DNA of 64,000 bases from JAAYRQ01 sp035647815 (GCA_035647815.1 DASRMR010000008.1:1-64000), one strand, 5' to 3'; positions 1-7,911 are shown, numbered from the stretch's first letter. The notes: generated by a model from the letters alone, not told the origin. Numbers and translations are program-made.

Positions 1-950
1 AAACTATCCTTAGATAATACAATTCTTATTTTTCCATCAGATTTATTAACAATCACTTTAGCTAATTGGGTTTTTTCTAGATAAACACTATTTTCTCCCC
101 CACCTTTTATAGTGGTAGTTCCGGTTACTTTAACATTTTTAAGTGTTACATCACCTTGTCCAACTGCTTCAGTAATATTTAGATTACCTTCAATAGTAGT
201 ATTTTGTAATACTACTCCTTCAGAACTAATTGTTACATTACTTTTTATAGTTTGGGTTCCAGTAGCAGGACCATAAGTACCAGCTTTATCTATTGAGCTA
301 TAATCTACTTCTGGTATTACTGGAGTTACATAAACCATAGCTTTAGATAAAACTATAACTGCTTCTGCTCTAGTAATAGAATTAGTAGCTTTAAAAGTCT
401 TATCTGGATAACCGGCTATAAATCCTGCTGTTACAACAGAACTTACATAAGCACGACTCCAAGTAGGAATTGTAGCTGCATCAGTAAATTTACCTAAAGT
501 AGCTTCATCAACAGCTATATCAAGGTTCTTAATATTGGCTACAATCGTTGCTGCTTCTTGACGGCTAATCTGATTGTTAGGCTTCATTGTTCCATCTTCA
601 TAACCAGATATATAACCCGCCGCTTTAGCTTTAGCTACTTCTTCATAAAACCAATCAGATGACTTAACATCAGTATATGTAACTTCTGCTTTAGTATCAT
701 ATGAAAAGGCTCGGTTACAAAGGGTCATGAATTCTGCTCTAGTAATAGTGTTATCCGGTTTAAAAGACCCATCAGAATAGCCGGTAACAACGCCCTTTTC
801 TACTAAGGTTACTATTTCACTCTTCGCCCAGTGGTCTTCAATATCTGTAATTGCATTAGCTTCCGCTTGTGGTAGATTAAAACCAAAAGTTATGGTCATC
901 ATAAATGCAATTGCCATAATCAATGAAAAATGTTTGTTTCTTTTACGCAA
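1..950 (-). CDS. SLH-domain S-layer/cell-surface protein (5' part only)
   Basis: The N-terminal 316 residues of an exported surface protein; the rest lies beyond the window. I read the start as TTG at 948-950, seven bases after a GGAGGG ribosome-binding site. A signal peptide (basic start, hydrophobic core, AEA near residue 31) is followed by three SLH domains at roughly residues 34-85, 92-145 and 151-205. Each carries the GY-x-DG/DK-x-F/M-K-x-x-x-x-I-x-R-x-E/Q pattern that anchors proteins to secondary cell-wall polymer. After residue ~215 the sequence is repetitive and beta-rich (alternating V/T/I and N/G), like a right-handed beta-helix or adhesin-type region. Ligand unknown. No neighbouring gene explains its role. 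Confidence 0.85.
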   Translation of the reverse strand, partial: MRKRNKHFSLIMAIAFMMTITFGFNLPQAEANAITDIEDHWAKSEIVTLVEKGVVTGYSDGSFKPDNTITRAEFMTLCNRAFSYDTKAEVTYTDVKSSDWFYEEVAKAKAAGYISGYEDGTMKPNNQISRQEAATIVANIKNLDIAVDEATLGKFTDAATIPTWSRAYVSSVVTAGFIAGYPDKTFKATNSITRAEAVIVLSKAMVYVTPVIPEVDYSSIDKAGTYGPATGTQTIKSNVTISSEGVVLQNTTIEGNLNITEAVGQGDVTLKNVKVTGTTTIKGGGENSVYLEKTQLAKVIVNKSDGKIRIVLSKDS

Positions 951-1062
951 TATCTTTCCCTCCCAATTATTCACTCACACAACTATCATGTATATAGTTA
1001 ATATCTAATTAAAGGTTACCCCCTTTCACTTCTCAAAGATAATTTTTTACATTTATTAGTTA

Positions 1063-1091
1063 ATCTTATCTGTTTTTAGGTTTTATTGCAA
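1063..1091 (-). promoter_or_regulatory. Candidate promoter of the SLH gene
   Basis: On the minus strand a TTGCAA (-35, 1086-1091) is separated by 17 bases from TAAGAT (-10, 1063-1068). It would give a 5' leader of about 110 bases before the TTG start at 950. The assignment rests only on consensus match and spacing. Confidence 0.4.
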
Positions 1092-1161
1092 TTTAAAACT
1101 ACTATTTGTTTACTAGCTACCTAATTATGTTGCAGCTAACAATACACATATGTAGAATTCC

Positions 1162-1221
1162 GGCGAATGAATTCGCCTCGCCTCTACGCCCGTGGGGCGG
1201 GGTTGTCAACAACCCCGTCCC
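1162..1221. repeat. GC-rich palindromes downstream of arcC
   Basis: Two adjacent palindromes follow the arcC stop codon. The first (1162-1177) has a 6-bp stem, GGCGAA/TTCGCC. The second pairs 1194-1205 with 1210-1221 (12 bp with one G-T pair) around the loop TCAA. There is no T-run, so a plain intrinsic terminator is doubtful. The first resembles dispersed REP-like palindromes and the pair of related copies at 2431 and 2534. Confidence 0.45.
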
Positions 1222-1225
1222 CTTG

Positions 1226-2182
1226 TCAATGTGCCCGGGTGATGTGGGTGCCGGCGTTCTTTTTTATGGCTTCTTTTAGGTTTTCGGGGTTGGTTATTAT
1301 CACCGTGCGACCAGGTTTTTCTAAGAATTTCAGGCTGGCCTCGATTTTCGGCAACATACTTCCCGGAAGAAAGTGTCCTGCCTTTACATATTTTTTAATC
1401 TCTTCTACGGTAGTTTCGCCCAGTTCCTTCTGGTCAGGCTTACCGAGGTTAATACATACCTTAGGAACACTAGTTGTCATGATTAGTATATCCGCATCTA
1501 CTTGTTCTGCTAGCAGACTAGTAGAAAAATCTTTATCGATTACTGCATCAATTCCATGATAAGTTTGATTATCCTTTTTTATGACTGGAATTCCTCCACC
1601 ACCCACTGCAATCACTAGATAAGCAGAATCTATAAGTGACTTGATAACACCTTTTTCAATTATATCTATAGGTTTAGGGGATGGAACTAGTCTACGATAT
1701 CCACGTCCCGAATCTTCAATAATGACCCAGTCAGGATGTTGGTCTTTCATTTCTTGCGCTTGTTCGGGGGTTAAGAAGGAACCTATTGGTTTGGTGGGAT
1801 TCTGAAGATTAAGATCGTCCTTACTCACTTCGACTTGGGTAATTATAGTTGCGATCTCCTTATCGATGCCTCTAAGGATAAATTCGTTGTTTAATGCTTG
1901 TTGGATTTGATAGCCAATACCACCTTGGGTATCTGCCACACAATTGACTAGAGGTATTAGATCTGTTTTCGCAATTTCGTGGGCCACTTCACTTCTTCTC
2001 AAGGCAAATCCGACTTGTGGTCCATTGCCATGAGTGATGACAATATTAAAATTTTCTTGCACTAAATCAGCAATATTAGCCGCTATTTCACATACGGCCT
2101 CATATTGGTCCTGAATTGATTCATGGTCTTTATCCTTAATTAATGAGTTACCACCGATAGCTATAACTACTGATTTTCCCAT
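1226..2182 (-). CDS. arcC: Carbamate kinase
   Basis: A 318-residue carbamate kinase of the amino-acid kinase fold. It interconverts carbamoyl phosphate plus ADP with carbamate plus ATP in the cytoplasm, usually as the last energy-yielding step of arginine deiminase or related catabolism. Visible family features are the N-terminal IAIGGN-S nucleotide loop, THGNGPQVG, and the VAVGGGGIPV segment with the following D-K-D. The start is the ATG at 2180-2182, seven bases after AGGAGG; an upstream GTG lies inside the ribosome-binding site. No arcA or arcB is adjacent, and the argF at 11 kb belongs to the biosynthetic cluster, so its carbamoyl-phosphate source is unclear. Confidence 0.93.
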   Translation of the reverse strand: MGKSVVIAIGGNSLIKDKDHESIQDQYEAVCEIAANIADLVQENFNIVITHGNGPQVGFALRRSEVAHEIAKTDLIPLVNCVADTQGGIGYQIQQALNNEFILRGIDKEIATIITQVEVSKDDLNLQNPTKPIGSFLTPEQAQEMKDQHPDWVIIEDSGRGYRRLVPSPKPIDIIEKGVIKSLIDSAYLVIAVGGGGIPVIKKDNQTYHGIDAVIDKDFSTSLLAEQVDADILIMTTSVPKVCINLGKPDQKELGETTVEEIKKYVKAGHFLPGSMLPKIEASLKFLEKPGRTVIITNPENLKEAIKKNAGTHITRAH

Positions 2183-2239
2183 GGTAAACCTCCTCACCTA
2201 ATGAAATGTTTAAGTAATATAGAAGAGCATATTTATTAG

Positions 2240-2407
2240 CTAGCTTTTCTTGGGTTCAACTAGATAATAATAATTAGGATTATTTAAGACTATTGATTGG
2301 CAAGAAGGGCATATATTGGTCATATAAGCTTTTTTGCCTACTATCTGAATCATCTTTTTCAAGGTGGCTTCCGGAAATGTGTTTCCACAGTTACTGCATT
2401 TTAGCAT
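2240..2407 (-). CDS. Small zinc-ribbon protein (55 aa)
   Basis: A short gene with two C-x2-C pairs (Cys4/Cys7 and Cys33/Cys36), as expected for one zinc-ribbon knuckle pair. An Asn/Tyr-rich tail follows. Start ATG at 2405-2407 is preceded by a purine-rich GAAAGAGAG nine bases upstream; stop is TAG at 2240-2242. Its function is unknown. It sits between arcC and a PhaC-type gene on the same strand, but palindromic repeats on its upstream side argue against tight co-transcription with the PHA gene. Confidence 0.6.
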   Translation of the reverse strand: MLKCSNCGNTFPEATLKKMIQIVGKKAYMTNICPSCQSIVLNNPNYYYLVEPKKS

Positions 2408-2430
2408 CGTTTTTTTCTCTCTTTCATCAG

Positions 2431-2475
2431 ATTAGGCGGGTGGATATGGAATCCACCCACACTACCGTATTATTT
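2431..2475. repeat. REP-like palindrome, copy 1
   Basis: Contains a perfect 8-bp stem, GGGTGGAT/ATCCACCC, with the loop ATGGA, framed by ATTAG on the left and a CTAC..TATTA stretch on the right. The copy at 2534 shares this frame and the central TATGGAATCC. Confidence 0.55.
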
Positions 2476-2533
2476 TACCACCATTTTTATAGGAATCAAA
2501 TTTATTTTTATTTTGTATAAAAGGAAAGGCGAG

Positions 2534-2573
2534 ATTAGACGGGGGGGGTATGGAATCCGCCCCTACTATATTA
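2534..2573. repeat. REP-like palindrome, copy 2 (overlaps a stop codon)
   Basis: Same frame as copy 1 (ATTAG ... TATGGAATCC ... CTAC ... ATTA), but the left arm has degenerated into a run of eight G. Its right end covers the TAG stop (2566-2568) of the upstream PhaC-type gene, so it lies immediately at the 3' end of that transcript. Confidence 0.5.
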
Positions 2574-3624
2574 CTAGCTGTAACATTTCATTTGCTTTAG
2601 TCCAATTATTTTTCAATGCTTCATTACCCATCAATGTTCCAATATGCCCACCTTCAGTAAGTATCTCAATAATATCATGTGAAGGTGTCTTAACTAAATC
2701 TTTTAAAGCAAATGCTTGTTCTGGAGGTGTAATATGATCCTTTTTACCTGCCATTATTATTATAGGACATTCTATATTGCTTAAGTCTACCGGATGGCCA
2801 TCTAGCTTTATATAACCAGGCTTAGTTAGTCCATTATCTTTAAAGATATTGCGAATAACTTCTAAGTAAAATCTTCCCGGCAGATCCTGGGTATATTCAT
2901 ACCAGTTTTGGAAGCGCAAAAACCGTTCAATTCCTGCTTCATCTTCTTCTTCGATCATCTTCCATAGATTATGGTATTTTCTCAGATAATGTTGCTCAGG
3001 TTCCATATCCTTAAATCCACTTAAAATATAGTCCCCTTTCATAATACCAAAACCGCTAGCTACTAAGTATTCAAAAACTTGCATCGGTAGTCTAGCATAT
3101 TCTATCATGGGAGAATCAACTGCTTCTACATCTATCGGTGCAGCTGCAACTACTAAACTAGCTATTTTTTCTGGAAATAAGGAAGTGTAAACTGCTGCTT
3201 GCCATCCTCCTTGACATTCTCCCACTAAATGTATTTTAAACAATCCAGTACGCTTGCGTATTTCATTTACTGCTTCATTTGTAAGCCTTATATAATCGTC
3301 AATCCCTAATTCCTTATATTCGCTAGTAGCTGAAAGCCATTCTGTCACATAAACATCAAAACCATACCTGTGAAATACTCTTACTAAGCTTTGTTCTTCT
3401 GAATAATCAGCTATGTTACAATGATGACCTGCTTGGGGGGGTAGTATTAGAACGGGACGTTTAGCATCCATTTCCCGATTAGGAAAATGTCTAAGCCGCA
3501 AAGTCTGATGTTCTAAAATTATAAAATTAGGTGTTGCCCATTCAACAGTGGGGTTACTAAGCTTGAGCAGTATATCTAAGTATCTTGCTGTGTTTCTGTA
3601 ATATTTACCTATATTTAAGAACAA
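2566..3624 (-). CDS. PhaC-type alpha/beta hydrolase (PHA synthase-like)
   Basis: A 352-residue protein of the PHA synthase superfamily. It has the cysteine nucleophile box G-E-C-Q-G-G (Cys137) in place of the serine of lipases, an Asp in GKKDH (Asp296) and a His in GGHIG (His327), completing a Cys-Asp-His triad. It differs clearly from the second PhaC at 4884-5975, so it may be a divergent synthase subunit or a PHA-related acyltransferase/depolymerase. I prefer the TTG at 3622-3624, eight bases after AAAGGAGG; the in-frame ATG at 3652-3654 has no ribosome-binding site and encodes that sequence as Lys-Glu-Glu. A lipase-type gene is divergently transcribed upstream. Confidence 0.75.
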   Translation of the reverse strand: MFLNIGKYYRNTARYLDILLKLSNPTVEWATPNFIILEHQTLRLRHFPNREMDAKRPVLILPPQAGHHCNIADYSEEQSLVRVFHRYGFDVYVTEWLSATSEYKELGIDDYIRLTNEAVNEIRKRTGLFKIHLVGECQGGWQAAVYTSLFPEKIASLVVAAAPIDVEAVDSPMIEYARLPMQVFEYLVASGFGIMKGDYILSGFKDMEPEQHYLRKYHNLWKMIEEEDEAGIERFLRFQNWYEYTQDLPGRFYLEVIRNIFKDNGLTKPGYIKLDGHPVDLSNIECPIIIMAGKKDHITPPEQAFALKDLVKTPSHDIIEILTEGGHIGTLMGNEALKNNWTKANEMLQLVI

Positions 3625-3675
3625 ATGGATTTCCTCCTTTATGTATGCTAACATTAAATGTTACAACACTCACTG

Positions 3676-3716
3676 GTTATCTGTTTTTTAATAAACTCAG
3701 ATAACTTCTTTTTTTA
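3676..3716 (+). terminator. Terminator-like hairpin just upstream of the lipase gene
   Basis: An 8-bp inverted repeat, GTTATCTG (3676-3683) and CAGATAAC (3698-3705), is followed on the plus strand by CTTCTTTTTTT. It ends about 15 bases before the ATG of the 3731 gene. No plus-strand gene lies upstream to be terminated, so this could be an attenuator in that gene's own leader. Confidence 0.4.
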
Positions 3717-3730
3717 GGGGGCAATTACAA

Positions 3731-4879
3731 ATGAATAATAATGACCATATACTCAGTAATTGGCACTACTACTTACCTATCTATGCCCATAATAGTTTTA
3801 AACATTGGGATAAAACTATTTTATCTAAGGTCGATTCCCTTATAGATTGCCAAGACCCTTTTTGTGTAGTCAATGAACAAGTAGATCCTGACTTAATTAC
3901 TGCTTTTGGCACTAGCACTCCTGCACCTGCAAATTATTTACTGCACTTAGCGCCCGGTTGGGATAAAAATATTATAAAAACACCCGTAATTTTAGTACAC
4001 GGTGCTGGCTTAGATTCAACTTCATATACTAATATATATAATATGGGATATACCGGTCTGCAACAACAATTAGTAGCACTGGGCTACCGAGTCTTTTCTA
4101 TAACTTTTGCCCATTCTCACGGGGATAACTTTTATCAAGCTGAAGTACTAGCACATGCTATAGACCGAGTAAAACAATTATCTAATACCGCTAAGGTAAA
4201 TATTGTCGCCCATAGTAAAGGTGGATTTGCTGCTCGCATTTATTTATCTAATCTAAGTAAAACTCCTTATCAGGATGATGTCGAACATTATGTAATGCTA
4301 GGTACTCCAAATATGGGATCCGATTATGCCTTTCGTTACCCTTCCATTAGCTATTCAATTTATTTAGCTAGTGGTAATGGGGTTATCGCTTGGGATAAAC
4401 TGTTGTTTTTAGGTAATTTTATAGATATCTCCCCACGCTCGATTTATCATGATGGATGTTTCTCCGGCCAAAGCCAAATGTTATATCGCTTAGACGATGA
4501 ATTCCCCCTAGACATTACTCAGCAAGATTGGTGGACTACTTATTACGGTGGTAATGGATTTATGAGTAGTTCCCGCGGTATTGATGTCGCCATTGCTGAT
4601 GGGGGAAATCTAGTAACAAAATTAGAAAAACAAGGCTTAGAACCAGGTATTAAGTTTTCTGTTTTAGCTGGAGATAATAGCATGTTTTTTGAAGTTACCC
4701 CTTCAATTGACAGCCTCCCCAATGATGGTATTGTATTTGTCGATAGTGTCCTTAACACAGCCGGTTTAGCTAAGCAAGGTGCACTATTACAAGAAAAAAC
4801 TATCCTCCCCCTCAATCATATGGAAATTCTATATGATCGGAAAGTCGCCAGTTGGATCGACCGTCAATTAAACGGTTAA
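3731..4879 (+). CDS. Lipase/PHA-depolymerase-type hydrolase
   Basis: A 382-residue alpha/beta hydrolase. ILVHGAG (residues 87-93) forms the oxyanion region, and the nucleophile box is A-H-S-K-G with Ser162. An Asp in NDGIV and a His in PLNHME near the C terminus complete a likely triad. The A-H-S-x-G box is that of true lipases and of the PhaZ7-type PHB depolymerase. There is no signal peptide, so it should act inside the cell. It is the only plus-strand gene in the PHA region, ending four bases from the convergent phaC stop. The location suggests mobilisation of stored polymer, which is inference; an esterase acting on other acyl substrates is possible. Confidence 0.65.
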   Translation: MNNNDHILSNWHYYLPIYAHNSFKHWDKTILSKVDSLIDCQDPFCVVNEQVDPDLITAFGTSTPAPANYLLHLAPGWDKNIIKTPVILVHGAGLDSTSYTNIYNMGYTGLQQQLVALGYRVFSITFAHSHGDNFYQAEVLAHAIDRVKQLSNTAKVNIVAHSKGGFAARIYLSNLSKTPYQDDVEHYVMLGTPNMGSDYAFRYPSISYSIYLASGNGVIAWDKLLFLGNFIDISPRSIYHDGCFSGQSQMLYRLDDEFPLDITQQDWWTTYYGGNGFMSSSRGIDVAIADGGNLVTKLEKQGLEPGIKFSVLAGDNSMFFEVTPSIDSLPNDGIVFVDSVLNTAGLAKQGALLQEKTILPLNHMEILYDRKVASWIDRQLNG

Positions 4880-4883
4880 TCTA

Positions 4884-5975
4884 CTAGGAATGTTCACTAA
4901 GCCAATCTGATATAACTGGATATGATTCCCTTTTAGCATAACTACCAAAAACTAAGCCACCATGGCCAACTGGAAATTCATGATAAGTTTTATCTGTCGA
5001 TCTAGCATGATCTATAATCGCCTCAGCTTGGTGAGGTCTTACCAAATGATCATTTTCTCCACTCATTACTAATAATGGAGCATTAATATTAGCTATATCG
5101 ACTAATCTTCCCTTGAGATAGAACTCATTTTTGACCAGCTTATTTCCTTGGTATAAGTCTTTTATCCACTGTCGATAAGCAGCCCCAGGGAAATTAGAGT
5201 TATCATCCACCCATTTATTTAGAGCTTTCCACGCCGCAACAGGTGTACCTTCATCTATTGATTTCCATAAACGAGTATATGTGCCCCAGAAGTTAGTTAC
5301 TGGTCTTAACATTTTTACTCCAAAATCAACAAAATCTTTCGGGATTAACTGAAAAGTATCTGCTACCCGATCCGGGTCAAACTCCGGGTCTTTTAACCAA
5401 ACACTAGATAAGCCTGCATCTTGAAAGTCAATCGGTGCAGCAAGGTATAGCATGTTTTTTATAGTTGGTGCAGGATAAAGAGCTGCATACATAGTTGCTA
5501 TCGTTCCACCCATACAATAACCGAGTATGCTTATTTCCTTAACTTTCGAGATTTGGCAAACCTTCATAACTGCTCTCGCAATATAATAGTCAACTATATC
5601 ACCGAAAGATATATCACGATCTTCCCATTCCCACTCACCCCAATCTAGTAAATAAACATCAAAACCTTCTGCTACTAAATGTTCCACTAAACTCATCCCA
5701 GGGATAAGATCTAATATATATGGTTTATTTATAAGAGCATAGATCATTAATACTGGGGTTTTATGCTTTATATCATTATTCGTATAACGATAAAGCCTAG
5801 CTTTATTCTTTCTCCATACAATTTCTTTTGGAGTTAAACCAGTTTGGGGAGCAGGATCAAATGTTAATATTTCTGCCCACTCCTGGCTACTCTCTAACAT
5901 ACGATCATAATTCTTTTGTAGCTTAACCCCTATCTCCTCTGCAGTACCAGTCAACATGTGTAATTTTTTCTCCAT
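4884..5975 (-). CDS. phaC: Class III/IV PHA synthase catalytic subunit PhaC
   Basis: A 363-residue polymerase joining (R)-3-hydroxyacyl-CoA units into polyhydroxyalkanoate at the granule surface. It has the synthase box G-Y-C-M-G-G with Cys154, Asp309 in GENDH and His338 in VGHGG. Its length matches class III/IV PhaC (about 355-362 aa), which need a small partner subunit; a PhaE/PhaR-like gene lies two genes upstream. The start is the ATG at 5973-5975, seven bases after GGAGG, overlapping the phaJ stop by one base (TGATG), so translation is coupled. A TTG one codon upstream sits too close to the ribosome-binding site. Confidence 0.9.
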   Translation of the reverse strand: MEKKLHMLTGTAEEIGVKLQKNYDRMLESSQEWAEILTFDPAPQTGLTPKEIVWRKNKARLYRYTNNDIKHKTPVLMIYALINKPYILDLIPGMSLVEHLVAEGFDVYLLDWGEWEWEDRDISFGDIVDYYIARAVMKVCQISKVKEISILGYCMGGTIATMYAALYPAPTIKNMLYLAAPIDFQDAGLSSVWLKDPEFDPDRVADTFQLIPKDFVDFGVKMLRPVTNFWGTYTRLWKSIDEGTPVAAWKALNKWVDDNSNFPGAAYRQWIKDLYQGNKLVKNEFYLKGRLVDIANINAPLLVMSGENDHLVRPHQAEAIIDHARSTDKTYHEFPVGHGGLVFGSYAKRESYPVISDWLSEHS

Positions 5976-6433
5976 CAATTTTCCTCCTGCAACTCATGCA
6001 ATTCGCCACAAATAACGTGTTTTCTAGGTGGTATTACAATTGCTTCCCCATCGACTAGCAATTCTCCGCGCTGGTTATGGCAAGTAGTCTTTAGTTTAAC
6101 CCTGCCAGCAGCTTGTAGTTCTATTACTTCAGTCATAGCACGAACCGTATCATTAATAAAACAAGGCTTTAAAAACCTTAGTTTATGGCTTTCATATATA
6201 GTACCTACTCCTGGCATCTGATTACCTACCACATTAGAGATTAAACCTGCCAAAAGCATTCCATGTACAATACGAGCTTTAAAATGACCTTGTTTGGCTC
6301 TTACTTCATTAATATGTAACCAACTAAAGTCACCTGTTATACCCGCAAATATATAGACATCGGTTTCGCTTATAGTCTTTTCCACATAACCGCGATCCCC
6401 TATCCGCAATTCTTTATATATATGTTCAATCAT
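5975..6433 (-). CDS. phaJ: (R)-specific enoyl-CoA hydratase, MaoC family
   Basis: A 152-residue hot-dog-fold hydratase. It has the hydratase-2 pair Asp35/His40 in G-D-F-S-W-L-H and the RIVHGML segment at 54-60. Enzymes of this family hydrate trans-2-enoyl-CoA from beta-oxidation to (R)-3-hydroxyacyl-CoA, the monomer for PhaC. The usual N-P in GD-x-N-P-x-H is replaced by S-W, which may affect chain-length preference. It directly precedes phaC with a one-base overlap and follows the phaE-like gene, which fits supply of monomers from fatty-acid degradation. Confidence 0.85.
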   Translation of the reverse strand: MIEHIYKELRIGDRGYVEKTISETDVYIFAGITGDFSWLHINEVRAKQGHFKARIVHGMLLAGLISNVVGNQMPGVGTIYESHKLRFLKPCFINDTVRAMTEVIELQAAGRVKLKTTCHNQRGELLVDGEAIVIPPRKHVICGELHELQEEN

Positions 6434-6458
6434 CTAATCACACCCCCTGTAATTCCTC

Positions 6459-7031
6459 CTAATCTTTTTTGTCTTCTTTCGCTTCTTTAGGCGAAGTATC
6501 TGCCTTTTTTGCTTTCGGTTTGCTCTTAGCTTTAGGCTTATCTGCCCGAACATCTTTTCCTATAGTAGTTACTTTTTTGTTTACAGTTTCTAGCTTCTTA
6601 GTTAAAGCATTCAAGTCTTTACGCAGACTTGCTATTTCTTCTCTAGATTCATTTTGGTAATCTACCATTTTTAAAAGGCTATCTGCTATACTCCCCATAT
6701 TTTGAGTCAACTCAAATTCTAGCCCATCGATTTTCTCTTCTAAAGAAATAACTAATTCCGCCACGCGGGCGATATCCTTTTTTGAAGGAACTGGACTCAT
6801 CTCCATGTATTTATCTATAGCTTGACGCGATACTTTTTCATAAGATAATTGGTCATCTAAGCTTTTGTTTATAAACTCAACAAATGTTTGAGTACTGATT
6901 AAATCCTTAAAAGAATCTGCTAATATTGATTCTGTTCTAAAATACATCTCTTTCCACATCTCGGTGAAATCAGGAATGTTAAGTTTTTCTTCGCTTTTCT
7001 GTTTTTCATCCTTTTTGCTATCTAGCGACAT
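6459..7031 (-). CDS. PHA synthase accessory subunit, PhaE/PhaR-like, with basic tail
   Basis: A 190-residue helical protein. The block P-S-K-K-D-I-A-R-V-A-E-L-V-I-S-L-E-E-K (about residues 82-100) is the signature by which PhaE and PhaR subunits are recognised. A coiled-coil segment with heptad-like L/I spacing follows. The last ~35 residues are a low-complexity Lys/Ala/Pro/Asp tail reminiscent of nucleic-acid-binding phasins. I use the ATG at 7029-7031, eight bases after AAGGGG; an ATG eight codons upstream lacks a site. It should form a complex with PhaC (4884-5975) and activate it. Whether it is PhaE or PhaR cannot be settled by eye. Confidence 0.75.
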   Translation of the reverse strand: MSLDSKKDEKQKSEEKLNIPDFTEMWKEMYFRTESILADSFKDLISTQTFVEFINKSLDDQLSYEKVSRQAIDKYMEMSPVPSKKDIARVAELVISLEEKIDGLEFELTQNMGSIADSLLKMVDYQNESREEIASLRKDLNALTKKLETVNKKVTTIGKDVRADKPKAKSKPKAKKADTSPKEAKEDKKD

Positions 7032-7069
7032 TAAAGCTACCCCTTTCAACAACATAGTTGATTTAATAA

Positions 7070-7112
7070 ATATAAAAACGCGGTTAACATTTTTTACATG
7101 GTAACCGCGTAA
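7070..7112 (-). terminator. Intrinsic terminator/attenuator between phasin gene and phaE-like gene
   Basis: A 9-bp stem, ACGCGGTTA (7078-7086) and TAACCGCGT (7102-7110), is followed on the minus strand by TTTTTATATTT. It would stop part of the transcription from the phasin-like gene, so phasin would be made in excess over the synthase subunits if the genes share a promoter. Confidence 0.7.
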
Positions 7113-7125
7113 GTATTTTAGCTGA

Positions 7126-7470
7126 TTATAAGTTTTCTACTTTTTTAGATAACTCATCAACCTTTTTAGACATTCCCATGTAATCAAAATCAGGTATTTC
7201 AACATTTTCAAATGCTATCTTAACTGCTTCTTGCATCATAGTTTGCATTTGCATTTGGTTTTTCTTGACTTGATTAGTTAATTCTTCAATCACTTTAGCA
7301 GATTCCTCACGGGCAGTTTTGCTTTGTTCTAAGTATTTATCGACCATCCCTTCTAATTGCTCTTGGGACCAAGACATACTGCCAACACTTACTAACCACA
7401 TATCCCAGAATTTTTCCAACATATTGTCTGCCATAGTAAAAGTCTGATTAAGTTTTTCTTCTGTACTCAT
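7126..7470 (-). CDS. Phasin-like granule protein
   Basis: A 114-residue, almost wholly alpha-helical, Met- and Gln-rich amphipathic protein with a C-terminal heptad stretch (V-D-E-L-S-K-K-V). No enzymatic motif is visible. Size, composition and position at the head of the phaE-phaJ-phaC gene series fit a phasin coating PHA granules; this is inference from context. The start is taken at the ATG 7468-7470; a GTG four codons upstream abuts the GAGGGAG site and is unlikely. A terminator follows immediately. Confidence 0.6.
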   Translation of the reverse strand: MSTEEKLNQTFTMADNMLEKFWDMWLVSVGSMSWSQEQLEGMVDKYLEQSKTAREESAKVIEELTNQVKKNQMQMQTMMQEAVKIAFENVEIPDFDYMGMSKKVDELSKKVENL

Positions 7471-7911
7471 AAAAACAACCACTCCCTCTTTATATTTTAA
7501 CTTCTTAGCAACTAGTTTTATTTGCCAACACTAAAAAGTATTGCCCTATGGTTTAGCTTTTTTTAAAATGCTTAAATATTCATAGCCGAAATTAGATAAG
7601 GTAAAGTTGTCTTTGCTTTATCGCCATAATTTAATACTATGCTTCATTTAAAATTTTATGATTTATTGGTTGGTTTAAAACAGAAATAGTTAGTTGTGTG
7701 AGATTGTATATATAGTAGTGCGATGCGATGCGATATGTTGATTTCTTCTATTTACTTTAGTTTTATTAGTATGTATTGTAACATGATATACACCATATTA
7801 CTAGTTAATCCCATATTATTATTTGCTTTTACCTTTTAACTGCCACTCTTCGACAAAAAACAAAAAGCCTTAAGAATGATTTAAGGTTTAAATAGAAAAG
7901 GAAGGCTGTTT
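7471..7911. other. Gene-free spacer, PHA cluster / nrdG
   Basis: An AT-rich stretch of about 440 bases with no convincing reading frame on either strand. It holds the upstream region of the phasin-like gene, three tandem copies of GCGAT at 7720-7734, and the nrdG terminator at the right end. I could not identify a convincing promoter. Confidence 0.6.
7855..7890 (-). terminator. Intrinsic terminator of nrdDG
   Basis: Stem CCTTAA (7868-7873) and TTAAGG (7881-7886), followed on the minus strand by CTTTTTGTTTTTTG. It lies about 25 bases after the nrdG stop codon. Confidence 0.7.

Noticed and set aside
1167..1559. Plus-strand reading frame opposite arcC
   Set aside because: It is antisense to the well-supported carbamate kinase and has no protein-like features.
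7719..7734. GCGAT tandem repeat as the start of a CRISPR or minisatellite
   Set aside because: Only three 5-base units with no spacers; too short to be meaningful.
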